Origin: Adineta ricciae
Lineage: Eukaryota; Rotifera; Eurotatoria; Adinetida; Adinetidae
DNA: 64,000 bases
Direction of reading: 5' to 3'
NCBI GenBank assembly: GCA_905250025.1
Contig: CAJNOJ010000099.1
Coordinates: 1 to 64,000, forward strand
A program made the position numbers and the translations under genes. Shown here piece by piece: positions 32,486 through 44,297 of the stretch. The notes beneath the pieces are model-generated. The model was not told the DNA's origin. It was given only the letters and a program-made list of their open reading frames with translations, and made no database searches. Position 1 is the stretch's first letter. The number at the start of each line of letters is the position of its first letter.

Positions 32486-34127
32486 ATGAAATCGCAAGTC
32501 AAGTACGATTTAAGAAAAATTTATAGATTGAACAAACGAATTATGGCGTCACGAACTAGTCTTCTGATTATGACTAACGATGAATTCGACAGAGGATCCA
32601 AAGTCGACAAACAGCGTACTATGCGTATTGAAAATCTACGAATGCGACTCAATGCATTAATATTAAAACGGCATGACGAATTAATGAAAGTTTATTCTCA
32701 TGCGAAAATCAACAGAAGTGTACCTACACCTCCATGCACACCTTCACCATATTCTCCGATACTCTCAGCTAATTTCGCTGAACATATATCATCACAAATT
32801 TCATTGAAAATCGATAACATTGTCTTTGAATCGAATTCCATTCTAATTGATATGGCCCCCACTTCGTGTGATATACATTCGGAATCTGATCAAATTGGAA
32901 ATGATAGCATCTATCCGGAAGGTATTACTGATCTTTATCCATATAGCATCGCAGCTCGTTATAGAAAATCCATTGGTCAATCAACTAACTTTCGTGAATA
33001 TCCACTCACTATCGCTGAAGATTCAATAGAAACACTGATGATTGGACTAGATAATTTTGCCAACCAACATGATTGTATGCTGGTTTTCTCCGATAAGGAG
33101 CAACAATACGATCAAAGTATTTGTCGTGCTGCTTGTGGTGTTGCTGATCTAGGAAGTATTCATCTGCTCGCGAATGACTTCATATTGACAGCTAATTTTC
33201 AATTTGAAATCGATCTCAGCTATCATGGCGACATCGCTAATTCAGAGGATGGAATCCGCAAATTCGTGTTTAACTTTTGTGACTCTATTGCCAAAGTGCT
33301 GTCATGTGAAAGTAACGTCGTAAGAATATTTTCAATCAGTCAAGCAGATGATGAACCTGATCAAAGTGAAGTAATCTTTGGATTAACCACAATTGATCAG
33401 AAAATAACTGAACTACTTGCACACAAGTTACAGGTAAGTCCTATCTTCATTACAAATGACATCTGAAGAATAGAGTGATTTGGCTTCAAACTTTTGTTAG
33501 GTTTATAGTCGCTCCGGATTTTCACATGGGACCATTCTTGACTATGTGAATCCGAAAGATTATGAATGCGTTTGGAAACCGAATTTGCACTATTTACAAA
33601 TACGGCCGATTGATTTCGATCCGCAGTACAACTATGACTACCGTCAGTCCGATCTACTCGACAAAGATACTCGTGGCGGTTATCCTTATTTTCTTCCTAT
33701 TGGATGGTTTCGTCATGGTCTCAATGTCAGTACTAAGTATGGACATGATCGGACGTGGATTGGTCATGTTAATGCTCCAGGAGAGTGGCCAGTTGCTTTT
33801 CATGGAACGTGTAAAGAAGCAGTCACTGGCATCGTTGCAAATGATGTATTGCTTAAAGAGGCTAATGAAACAGGGTTGTATGTAGCTACACATTGCCACG
33901 GTGGAGCAGATTTGTATACAACACCATTCACTGTGACGACATCTGAAGACCAAAGCGAACAGTTTCGAATTGTTTTCCAATGTCGTGTTGAGCCTCAGAA
34001 GTTTACAACTCATATGAGTCCTGTAAATGAAGGAGAAGCATGGCACTTTGTTGATCCGAATGCGATTCGACCCTATGGAATTTTACTTAAAAAAAACTGT
34101 TCAAATGAACAACAAGATTTTTGTTAA
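32486..34127 (+). CDS. Two-exon protein with C-terminal PARP/ART-like domain, copy B
   Basis: Exons 32486-33433 and 33501-34127 join in phase 0 over a 67-bp intron to 524 residues. Domain order matches copy A: basic start (MKSQVKYDLRKIYRLNKRIM), Pro-rich linker (SVPTPPCTPSPYSP), conserved YPEGITDLYPYSIAARYR block, then the exon-2 domain with GEWPVAFHGTCKEAV. It lacks the Asp tract and about 17 residues of a loop present in copy A (between IVAN and GLYVA). Exon 1 has diverged strongly from copy A, while exon 2 from about 33660 is almost the same even at silent sites. The ATG at 32486 aligns with copy A's start; an upstream non-ATG extension is not used. Confidence 0.7.
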
Positions 34128-34757
34128 TTTCCCTATGATTCAGAATACAAAGAACACATTTTCGTCATGATTTTCTTCGACGCCAGTAGTGTAGTGAATT
34201 AAGTGGGAGAAAGAGGTATATGACTTAAATAAATTCAACTTGTGGCAAAATTTCGTCAGATCTTTCCAATATGAAAAGGTGCACTTGGAAATTTCCAGCA
34301 TAAAAAGATTGACCTTTTAGTCAACAGGTTAAATATCGAATTTTATGAATGGTTTTTTTTTTGTCGTTCTTATCTTAATGAAAAACAACAACGTGAGTAT
34401 TTCATACATTACCTTTCTTTCAACAAAGAAATTTTCAAGTACGAGAAACCAGCTTGCTGCTTCACTAAAAAAACGCAAGACTCATCTAAAGAAATGCATC
34501 AACTTATCTCCATGTGATTGTCTGATGTAATTGTAGTATGTAGCATGATAAGAGTTTCATTCGAACGTAAATAAGATTTCCGACCACAACCATCGTTTCA
34601 TGTATCGTGTATATACAATAAATGAAGGCGGTCGCTTTAGCAATCGCATAGGCAGCGATCGATGGAAATACATATCTTTCATCCGCACTCAGATAGTTGC
34701 GTTACGTATACAAGGTTGAACGATAATTTTCTTTTAATTATATATTTTAGGTTTGTA
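34128..34757. other. Spacer before the caspase-like gene
   Basis: 630 bp, AT-rich. TATATTTTAG ending at 34750, eight bases before the next ATG, looks like a splice acceptor, so a 5'UTR intron may begin in this spacer. Confidence 0.35.
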
Positions 34758-37700
34758 ATGTCATCTGTACTTGAGTATAAACAACTACGAGCCTTGGTCA
34801 TTGGTATCAATAACTATCCAAACGATCCATTAACCTACTGCATCAATGATGCTGAAGACCTACGGGACGCACTTGAAGACATTGGCTTCCGTGTGTCATG
34901 CACTATAGATTGCAGCTTAATTAAACTCTATAGTGAGATAGATACATTTGCTTCCACACTCCAACCCAACGACTTGGCAATGATTTATTTCGCTGGCCAT
35001 GGTAAACAGTATAAAAATGAGAATTATATGTTACCTTCTGATTATAGCTGTGGTGGCAATCAATATGAGAATGAGTATATAAACATTAGTGCTGTTAAAG
35101 TCAGCTATATAACGGAAAAACCAGCGATTAAGACATGTGCTGCTACTATATATTTACTTGACTGCTGTAGACGTAGAATAAAACCTGCATCATCCAGCGG
35201 CAAAGAAAGCTTAGCAAAGATGGATGGATTACGACAAAGCCTTGTTGTATTTGGATGCAGTCCTGGTGGTGCAGTACAAGACGAAACACGAAATGGCAGA
35301 AATGGTAGTTTCATGGAAAACCTATTGAAGAACATCAAAAGACCTAATACAGATATCGAAGAAATAATCAAAGATGTAGCACATAGAGTCAGTTTGCAAA
35401 CAAAGGGCTTTCAAGTACTACATCGAACGAGCTCCATTGTAGGCAAAGTGTTTCTAGTAAAGGATGATCATCGAAGTGAGTAGATTTATTTTCATTTTCT
35501 AATACTACTTCTACCCTTGTGTTGATGACTTGAAATAATCGTGGAGCTAAGAGTGACAAAAAAAAGAAGAGGATATTCGTATCTTATTTATTTATTTATT
35601 TACATACCCTTACCATTACTGGTGTGGGGTGAGAAACATGATACAAAAAAACTAGTAAAATGAAGAGAAAAAAAAGAGTCAGTTTATTGTCTACTTTTCG
35701 ACGAACACCACGTTGATTGCCACTAAAAATTGAAAGAGATATTGTCAGACTATTACCCTCCGATGAACAGTTTAGATACTAGTCATCATTGAAAACTCAA
35801 TTCAATTTTAGTAGTTGAAAATCCATCAATTTGTTAGTTGATTCTGTTACCTTTGCACCATTTTCGTGCTGTCCCGCACGATTTGACATGATTCGTAATT
35901 CCTTGTGGTTTAAATCTTAGTTTACAACCAGGACATCTGTACTGTCCATTCTCTCTAACCAATAGTTCTGTGACTTTCCGATTTGTTAGCCCTGACAAAG
36001 CAGCTAGATCTGTTTTTCTTCTCTGAGCTGATTGTTTTCTATATTGATGTACAATATCTTTAATATTCGTATCTTGCTAGCCACTGTATTTATTTCGAGC
36101 GATGTTTTAGACACTAAAAAGCTGATACCGATTGATAATAGCAACAATGTATTTAGTTTCAAGAATAAACGATCCGATGATCCTGTTGACACTGTCTCTG
36201 ATGATGAGAACGTGTTTCCAAACAATCAGAAAAAGCAAAATTCGGGTAAAATCGATAAAAATGTACCTTTGTCAACTGTGGATTGCCCAAAGCGTTCGAG
36301 CTCTGATAGACAAAATGGTTTGACTAGACGTGATCAACAGCAGACAACTATTTCTTCAGAACCAATAGATTATGATAATCTATCAGATAGCGATGATGGA
36401 AAGTCTCCTCAGATAAATACTACGGCAACTTCCCAGACGTCGACTGTACGAAAACCTATTAGACAGACACCGCGTAATTCTAGAGAACCTACCTGGGTGA
36501 AGAAAATATACATGAAGCCAAAATCTGATGAAGATACCAGTAGTAGTGACACAGACAGTCTAGAACCACCTCGAAAATCTTTTATCAAAGGTAGAAACCC
36601 TCCAAAAACACCCTCTGCTCCTGCTCCTACAACTTCTATACCTGATGGATTCGCAACTGATCGACAAGGTACGATAAATGAACAACCATCTCGAACAACA
36701 GTCAATCCATCACCGATTGTTACCAGTACACAGCCGCCAGTAGTTCGTATTCGTACGCTATATAAAACTTATTCTATTCCGATCTTTGACAATGTGCTAA
36801 TGAAAGATTTTATAAACACAATTTGGGATAAGATAAAATTTGACAAAGAAAAATATTTTCAAAAGGAACACATTCTTCTATTCTTCAACCATCGACTTCA
36901 CATATTCGCTGGCAGTGATCCAAATGCATTAGTAAAAGATTTTCTGGCACTTTCTCCGCCTGCCAATTCTCTTCCAAGCAAAGCAATTGATTTCTATGTC
37001 TACGGATTACCACAAGGATATGCCGAGTTTATGTATCAAGTAGACGAAGATATTGTTTCTATTTCCCGCAACTCAGACTCATGGTGTTCTTTCCACTATG
37101 CCGAACACAAGCAATTGGAGCGTGCTCAGAGTGTTTTTCTTAGCAGTTTATTTGCTCTACGACTATATTTTCGGCCTGAAGTACCGGAATTAAAAGCTAG
37201 ACAGTTGGTCATGGAGGCAGAATTCTTTCGAGAACTGAGAAAATATCTGTTTCCACCTGCAATACTTGCATTGAAGCATGCAATCGACGGCTTCATGTTT
37301 AAATTCGAAAAAATTCTCCTGATGGACGCATTAATTCAACTATTAAGGTGTCTATGTGATCCAAACAAGATATTTCTGGAGGAAATCTGTGATTTTATAC
37401 CGTTGCTTATATGTTGGCTGTTGCACAAATGTGATCCAACATCAACGAGGGAAGAGTATTTCTTGAATGTGGCATTGATCAATGATCAAAAGGAACCTTC
37501 TTGTTATTTCCAAAATCCTGTCACAACTTCCAAAAGTAATCGACAGGCGCTATTATTAGAAGAGTTCCAAGATGTCAAAGATCGCACAGAGTTGAAACAT
37601 CATGTCGATATTCGATCATTGACGTTATATTTATCCAGTCTAGATGAAAACTCTTCAAATCCACGCGGTCGATGCAATGTGTACATTATATACGATCCGA

Positions 37701-39367
37701 AGGAACAAGACCCATCAAATTTACATTCGTTACAAGTATGGACGGACGCCGAAATTGAAAATTTATACACACTTATGGCTCAAACCAATGATTATCATTC
37801 GTTTAGTATAATTACGCGTGGTTTTGTCACCGATCATACTCGAAATCAACTGGTTCTATTAGAAAAAAACCGAACAGTGGCATTATTGATATCATCAAAA
37901 AATATCTTGCGTTCCAATGGAGAAACTTCACGAAATGTTGATCATTTCTTTGAAATCTTTGATCCTCTGCAATGTACAAAAGAACGTCCCTATCTCGAGG
38001 TAAAATCCGAAGTATTCTTAGACGAGAAACAACAATTACCAGATCCGCGATTACCTGAATATCTTAGTAATGGTTTGGATGTCACAATGGCATGTGCTCA
38101 TAAATTATCGGATAATACTGCCACTGTACCAGCATATCAAGCCACTATGATTCTTCTCGATCAAAGTCGATCAATGTCGGATTATCGCGTCGTATCTGAC
38201 GATCCGACAAAGAACTGTTCTCATATTGATATATGCAAAATCATGTTGGGCAGATTAAGTGATAATATACTTTCCACGAATGAAGTCTATGCGTTTGGCC
38301 TAATTACATTCGGCGAACACTATAAAACGATCTGTCATCTTACTCGAGCTCGCGAAGAGTTTGATCGAGCGCTTAGTTCGGACCAATGTGACGCCAGTTG
38401 GACATGTATGTACGATGCCATTGGCGAAGCAATCCGACAAATTGCAGCATTTACGAGCAGTCCAATCCGAGCGCAAAAAGATTGTAAAAGGTTGATCATT
38501 TGTCTTTCTGATGGCATTGATAATCGTAGTAAAACAACGATTAACGATTTGAAAGGTTTGATCAAAAAACATAATGTCGCCATCGACCTTATTTCGTTCG
38601 TACACGATAAACAATTGAAAAACCGGCAAGAAGTTGAGAAAGCAACACAAATCCGTAAGTTATGTGCAGAATCTGGCGGTTATGTCTACAATAATCTTCG
38701 TACACGATCGAACATCGAGTTGGCGTCGATGTTTGAACAAGAAGCAGCGGTATGGCTTTCAAAACGATCAAAGTCTAAATCTGGCACAGTTGACAAGCCA
38801 GAACGGTATGTACCTCTGGCTTTCGAGCTACCAGCAAGTCAACAGGTATCGTCAAATGACACAATTAGCAAATCATCATGTCTTCGTCAAATTATGCGCG
38901 AATTCATAAGTATTAAAACACGCCCTATACCAAATGTGATGGTGTTTGCTGTGGACAACAGTATTGCCTTTTGGAAGGTGATTATGAGCGGACCGCCGAA
39001 TACACCATATGAAGACAGATTTTGGATGCTATATGTTGAATTTAATAACAACTATCCAAACTGTCCACCGGACGTTCGTTTTTTCACGCCTATATTTCAT
39101 GTGAATATTAATGCTGACGGCAAGATTTGTCATCAGATTTTAAATCGAAATTGGTGCGTTCGAACGACGATGAGTACAGTTTTTGAGAACATTCTTGATC
39201 TTTTGAAAAAACCGAACTTCGAGGATGGCCTGGTTCTCGAAATGGCACATCTATACAAAGAAAATGCAAGTGAGTATGAAAGACAAGCAAAATTTCATGC
39301 CGATCGATATGCAGCGTCTGATGTTGAAACATTAAAAGGGCAGCATAAATTACAAGACGGTAATTGA
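34758..39367 (+). CDS. Caspase-like / possible ubiquitin-like / vWA / E2 ubiquitin-conjugating multidomain protein
   Basis: Two exons, 34758-35475 and 36111-39367, fit a single 1324-residue protein: donor A|GTGAGT and acceptor GTTTTAG|AC are in matching phase, and the 635-bp intron starts eight bases before an in-frame TAG. Domains: residues 8-235 caspase/metacaspase fold (ALVIGINNYPNDPL; His81 in YFAGHGKQ; Cys136 in IYLLDCCR); 240-450 Ser/Pro/Asp-rich linker; about 450-540 a beta-grasp-like, possibly ubiquitin-like segment (VRIRTLYKTYSIPI, HILLFFNHRL, IDFYVYGL); about 915-1090 a vWA domain with a MIDAS (LLDQSRSMS, SWTCMYDAI, CLSDGID); about 1160-1310 an E2 domain (SGPPNTPYEDRFW, HVNINADGKICHQIL with catalytic Cys near 1245). 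All active residues look intact. It may couple proteolysis to ubiquitination. If the intron is not spliced, these are two genes: a 241-residue caspase-like protein and a vWA-E2 protein. Confidence 0.72.
35583..35606 (+). repeat. (TTTA)n tract in the long intron
   Basis: A short run of TTTA units within the 635-bp intron between caspase and vWA-E2 exons. Confidence 0.6.
35675..36035 (-). pseudogene. Antisense C2HC zinc-finger fragment within the intron
   Basis: On the minus strand, 35851-36035 encodes KQSAQRRKTDLAALSGLTNR, then QYRCPGCKLRFKPQGITNHV and KSCGTARKWCK, containing C-x2-C-x11-H-x3-C. An acceptor-like ATATAG precedes it and a GTAACA donor-like site follows KWCK; a short next exon near 35700-35730 (VAINVVFVEK then stop) is in phase. 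No start exon was found because upstream sequence belongs to the neighbouring gene. It may be a duplicated gene piece captured in the intron, or a short antisense gene. Confidence 0.4.
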
Positions 39368-40227
39368 CATTATACTCTTCGTATCGCTGAATGTTTGATA
39401 CTTACTGGTGCTCATATAAATCTATACGATTTTCTTCACATAGCCTCTGTCGCTAATTTCATCAGCGTTCGAATAGATGAATTGATCAAAAATAAACATA
39501 AGTAATACCCGGGAAAGGGTTCCCTTATTATTCAAATGTTAAATAGAGTTAGATTCAATGGCCCATTGGGATCCGTCGACGGTTTTCCATCATAAAAGTT
39601 TCTCGGCGACCCGATTATCTCTACTCACTATATCCAAAAGAATAAAATTCGACAACAATAAGAAAACAAATGCACTTTAATCAGACATCTTGTCGCATGC
39701 ATATAGACAAGTAATTTATTATAAGTACGTTTTTGACGTCATTTCGATTGCAATGAAAAAATCCAAGTTACTTAAAATCATTGGTACTGAAGTCCAAATC
39801 TTAAAAAGCATGAATTAGATGTATTCAGCCATTCTGTCGTATTAGTCAAGAGAATGCAAAAGAATTGTGAGAGTCATCAAAGATACAAGGATGACTATTA
39901 CCTTGTTTATTAAACGATATTTTAAGTAAAACAAATAAAAGATTAATTTTTGCGTTCTTTGTTATGTATCAGATCATTCAGTGCAGTTTTTACCGTTGTT
40001 TTCATGATGACGAGAGGCGTGTTCAGAATTCTAAAAAAAAAAGAAGTTTCCACAAGTTCTCTAACATATAATTCATCATGAATAATAGACAAGAGCGAAG
40101 GGTAGGGTGAAGAGACGAAGGAAAATCAAGACATTTCGAGATATTTTCGGTAATTCCAGTGATTTCAGGGATGAGGGTGAGGGTGCAGATTGAGGAACTT
40201 GTTACTCACCCTCACCCCTCAATCCAG
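39368..40227. other. Spacer with a short inverted repeat
   Basis: About 860 bp, AT-rich. Near 40168-40225 a GAGGGTGAGGGTG block and its mirror CTCACCCTCACCCCTC flank about 25 bp and could form a hairpin just before the next exon. A short first exon of the next gene may lie here but could not be fixed. Confidence 0.4.
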
Positions 40228-40559
40228 GTAACGAAGAAAATATTGTTATTCATACTGTCAATACGTTTTTACATTGGGCAGGTACGTGATAATCATTGTC
40301 TTTTCCATCAATATGTACCTTTTTATTTAGAAGCATTAAAAAAACGATCGAACAAGCAAAGACTACAGAAACCTAGAGTGCCTAGTAGTGTCACCGAACG
40401 TTTATCATTTAAAGTCGATGAAATCTTGGATGTAGTGACCAGAGTATGTACTTTATGTTTCTCTCGTGTTTTAAACTTAGTTCTATTTCAATAATATTTC
40501 AGTTACCCATCGATCCATCACGATATTGCTGTGATTTCAAAGTCGCCCGTTGCTACTGA
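40228..40559 (+). CDS. 3' exons of a small unknown gene
   Basis: Three short exons, 40228-40281, 40331-40443 and 40503-40559, are separated by 49- and 59-bp GT-AG introns in compatible phases. Together they read NEENIVIHTVNTFLHWAEAL, KKRSNKQRLQKPRVPSSVTE, RLSFKVDEILDVVTRLPID and PSRYCCDFKVARCY before TGA. Three consistent splice pairs in 330 bp argue for a real gene. The family is not recognised. The 5' exon is missing: upstream sequence holds the GAGGGTG inverted repeat, which may have disrupted it. Confidence 0.45.
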
Positions 40560-41010
40560 TACCTTCTGATCAATAATTCATTCGAAATAAAAAAATAACA
40601 TCTTTGTTCTACTCTTGAAATGCTTTAATTTGAGTATAGAGAGATGACTGTGCAAGCATCTTTGAACAAAGAAATGTCGGTATTTAATTGAACTGACGTG
40701 AAAAAAAATGTCAATGTCAGTCGAGAAGTTCTTCATTATCTAGATGTTCGTGTATTCAACTTCATAAGTCAGCTCCCTAACAAGTAATATTATTTGTTAG
40801 TATTCCTTGAAATGTTTATTCAACGTTAGAAACATCGCTTTTTGCAAGTACTTTTCTAAGAAAATTAAATTAGAAAACATTGACAATACAAATAAATATA
40901 TTATCATTCGTTATCGTAGCATAAAACTCTTAGCTTTGCCAATCGATAAACGATTTATAAGTAAATGAAGCGTAGTACAAAAGGTTAACGTTTCTTAGTG
41001 ATAACAGTTT
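40560..41010. other. Convergent 3' spacer
   Basis: 451 bp between a plus-strand stop and the trypsin gene's minus-strand stop. Nothing recognised. Confidence 0.4.
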
Positions 41011-42180
41011 TTAAAAGTTGAATATTTTGAAAGAATGAACTAAACTCATATTGTAACAGAACTTACAAAAAAACGTCATAGAAACTATGATGAATAGTAA
41101 ATGAACACTCTGACAAGAAGATGCACTGTTCTTGACTGACTGTGTTCGCATCATTGATATTGAGTTTGTGATGTTTATATTATGATAGGATGTAACTGTT
41201 GCTGCAGTTATACTTGTAAGTACATTAGCACTCAGCGCTGCGTTTCCGGTCATCGACAATATCCAATTTCGAAAATATGTTACGCGTGTGTAAACACCGG
41301 CATAATATGGGCTGGCACATTCGTATCCGTATGAGGTTATACCAACGATTACCCATTGTTTACTTGCTGTGAAATACATGAGCGGACCACCTGAATCGCC
41401 ATTGCATGTATCTAATTTTATCGGAATAAATATGATCCGGTGATGATATAATGATATGCTTACCTTTTGCACCACCTGCAACACCCGCACAAATCTGCAC
41501 TGTTTTATTCGAGACTATCGACACACATGAAGAACTTTCGTATGGAATACGTTTCAGGGATACTTGTTGAAGTATATCCGATACGTCACCTTCTTCAGAC
41601 AATTTACCCCATCCAATAGCAACAACCTAACAGAAAATTAGATGTAACAATATGAACAAGCAAAGTATCTGTCTTGAATATGTTCACATACCGTTGATCC
41701 AGATGGTGGATAATCACTTGTTGTGACTGGTGGTAAACAGAGAAGCGATATGTGTGAATCCGTCAGATTAAATGGTGAAGATACTTTAATTAAAGCAATA
41801 TCGTTAACCATGATGTCGTTATTGTATTCTGGATGAATGATCGCTGATGAGGAAAATCTCCATTGTTGAGCACCATACAGCTGATTTGTTGCTGCAGATA
41901 TGAAAATGCTCGAATTTTCGTTACCATAAATACAATGCGCAGCGGTGATAATCCAAGAACTTGATATTAACGAACCACCACACAGCCACTGATCATCAAT
42001 CGAAAGAGATACAGCCCACCCCCATGTACTATCCGAGGCATTCTCACCACCAACAATTCTGGAAACTGTAGCAGAATTTGTTGAGCATCCGCATGGAGCA
42101 GTCGAATCACAGGAATATGTTGCTTGAAAAGTTGGGTGTATAGTATTCAGTACCAGCAGGAGAAAATGTAACAATAGCAT
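41011..42180 (-). CDS. Trypsin-like serine protease, secreted, possibly GPI-anchored
   Basis: Exons 41692-42180, 41464-41626 and 41011-41411 join over introns of 65 and 52 bp to 350 residues. A signal peptide ([20 protein letters not shown]) and a short Cys-containing propeptide precede the activation site R|IVGG at 41-45. The S1 triad is His82 (TAAHC), Asp127 (NDIALIKV) and Ser224 (CNGDSGGP). Asp218, six residues before the Ser, predicts cleavage after Lys or Arg. After the catalytic domain come a Ser/Thr/Asn-rich stretch and a hydrophobic segment ([14 protein letters not shown]), pointing to a membrane anchor. Likely roles are digestion or processing at the cell surface. Confidence 0.9.
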
Positions 42181-43033
42181 TTTTATAAACAGTAATCTTC
42201 AAAAATGAATACTGTTTTCTTCATTTTAGCATCTCGTTATAAAATATTTTTTCTTTTAAATAAAGAAAATATTCATAGAAGAAAGTGAATAGGATACCAT
42301 GCGCATATAGCTGTCACAGATACAAGCTCTACACTTATTACTTTTTTAATTGTTTTTTCCTTTCTTACTGATACAAATTTAAGCATTTCAATTATGTCAA
42401 TTTAGTTTCCGACATCACGATATTATTGGATGAGAGTCTCGTTGAAAAGAGAAAACACAGCCGACGAACTGTTCGTATCCATGTTTTGAAGATGTTTGCC
42501 ATACAGTTGCTTATGGTGAAAACCACCAGTTGTCTATGAGAAACAAATCTGTACGTCTGACAGTGTCTTGCTCTCAGTAATTAAAATGCAAAAGACATTT
42601 GGAGACTCTTCTGCAAAATAAGAAAATTACTTTCTTTTCTTCAGGTGCTTGCGTATTCCAAAATAATCGGTCTGGAACGATATACATTCCATTTCATGTG
42701 TTAAATCGTATAGAAACACAGTGAAACCGCCTGACGTAACTGTAACTGTGATTATATAAACTTCAATTAATGAGAAAATATATATGAGATGAAGTCGTTC
42801 TCTTCTGCCATAGAGAGTGTTATTTTGTTGATTGAAGTATTGTAGAATAAAACAAAACTATAACAGTCGACGGTTTCGTATGGATAGATCCGTAGTCAAC
42901 GAGTTGTTTTTGTTGTTGTAAACATGACGAATGCCAATTCAACAATCGAAGCGAGATAACGGTGTATTTTAATGTTTTTTTGATAAGGAATACTATTCAA
43001 TCGAACCAACCGTGCACATAAACATTTCAAGAT
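42181..43033. other. Spacer upstream of the protease
   Basis: About 850 bp, AT-rich, with no exon or repeat that I can support. Contains the protease promoter. Confidence 0.4.
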
Positions 43034-44090
43034 TCATTTCAAAGTTATATTAAGAATGTTTTTATTGAAGTCTTCAGTAGAATTTTGCAGTTCTTCAACG
43101 ATTACAGACATCATAATTAGTAATGGATCGATTCCTAGTGTTAGGGATTCACGAATCATGACAGCAAATACGACAAAAAGTCGGTATGAGTGATATGAAC
43201 TGAATTGAATTTTACACTGTTGATACATCTCAACTTCATACAACCAAACAGCGATGCCTTTCTCATATTGTTACCGGCAATCATATATATCTCTCTAATC
43301 GATTTCAATAATGTTTTCGGGTAGTCATGGATCGCTTGAATTTCAAATGCGTGTTCAAAATGTTTCAATGATCGTTGAAGGTCACATTCTCCAAGTTCAC
43401 CACAAGTAATGACCAGTAAGGAGCTATTGCTCGGACTATATCTCCAAATCGTTCTCCAGTTGCTAACAACAACGGTGACAAACAATCAGAAGTCAATGGG
43501 AAATTTTCTGCACCACAGCCTAGTAAAAATTTTACGAGCCGTAGATACTGCGAGATATAATGGTGAATGTTTGTCACTATCACATACATTAACATTACAT
43601 TTAAGTTCGTCTACAAGGAAGTAGGTCATGTCTAATTGTACACGATGGACACTTTGAAAAGGATTTGCTCCCAAAGCATCTTTATTCATATGTACATCAG
43701 CACCGCGTTCGAATATGTCCCATGTTAAAGATATATTGTTATGAAAACGGGCGTATTGTAGCGATGGTGAATTTTCGCTGTCGTTTTTTTTTTGCATACG
43801 TACGCAAGTCCATTCTAAGCGATTTGAAGTTGTGCACGATTCAATATTTCCACATTTGGTTTCAAATCATCCAATATCATATTGACAATGTCTTTATTTC
43901 GATTTAAACAAGCAATTATCAGTAAAGTGCATTTTTGTCTATATGGTTGATCATAGAGGCTGTTCAAGTAATGTTCAGGATCTGATGTGGATAATAAACA
44001 TTTCTTCAACGGATATTTAGCGTCTGTAGAAGAGGCGGCAACAAATAAATTCTCCATCTCAATCATTCTATGTTGAAAAAGCGTGTGCAC
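43034..44090 (-). pseudogene. Broken ankyrin-repeat gene, possibly FEM1-like
   Basis: Minus-strand pieces in different frames add up to an ankyrin protein: CTLLIIACLNRNKDIVNMIL (43815-44090), IFERGADVHMNKDALGANPF and NVNVCDSDKHSPLYLAVST (43486-43797), LVKFLLGCGAENFPLTSDCL and SPLLLATGERFGDIVRAIAP (near 43440-43560), then LQRSLKHFEHAFEIQAIHDY and SYRLFVVFAVMIRESLTLGI in two further frames. The order and the late helical part recall FEM1-type substrate receptors of CUL2 ligases, but that is tentative. Frame changes at about three places without convincing splice sites mark it as a relic. Confidence 0.55.
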
Positions 44091-44297
44091 TCAATGTGTT
44101 TTGTATACAGTTTGTGAGTCTGAAACATTGTTTTTTTGTCTCTGTTCTCATTCAAAATCTGAATCATCGCAGACAGTATGTGTGTGAAAAAATGTATGCA
44201 AATATTCATAACATAGATTGTTTTTCGTTGAGGATAGAAATAAATTTCAGTTGGGATCTTCTTTCTTTATTACACAAATTCGCATTTTACATCTAAA

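Noticed and set aside
36032-36110. Coding sequence just upstream of the vWA-E2 exon (reading through the acceptor)
   Set aside because: It begins without ATG, has intron-like composition and ends at a good acceptor whose phase fits the caspase exon.
36409-36705. Minus-strand open frames over the vWA-E2 exon
   Set aside because: Shadows in the Ser/Pro-rich linker; no splice partners and no homology.
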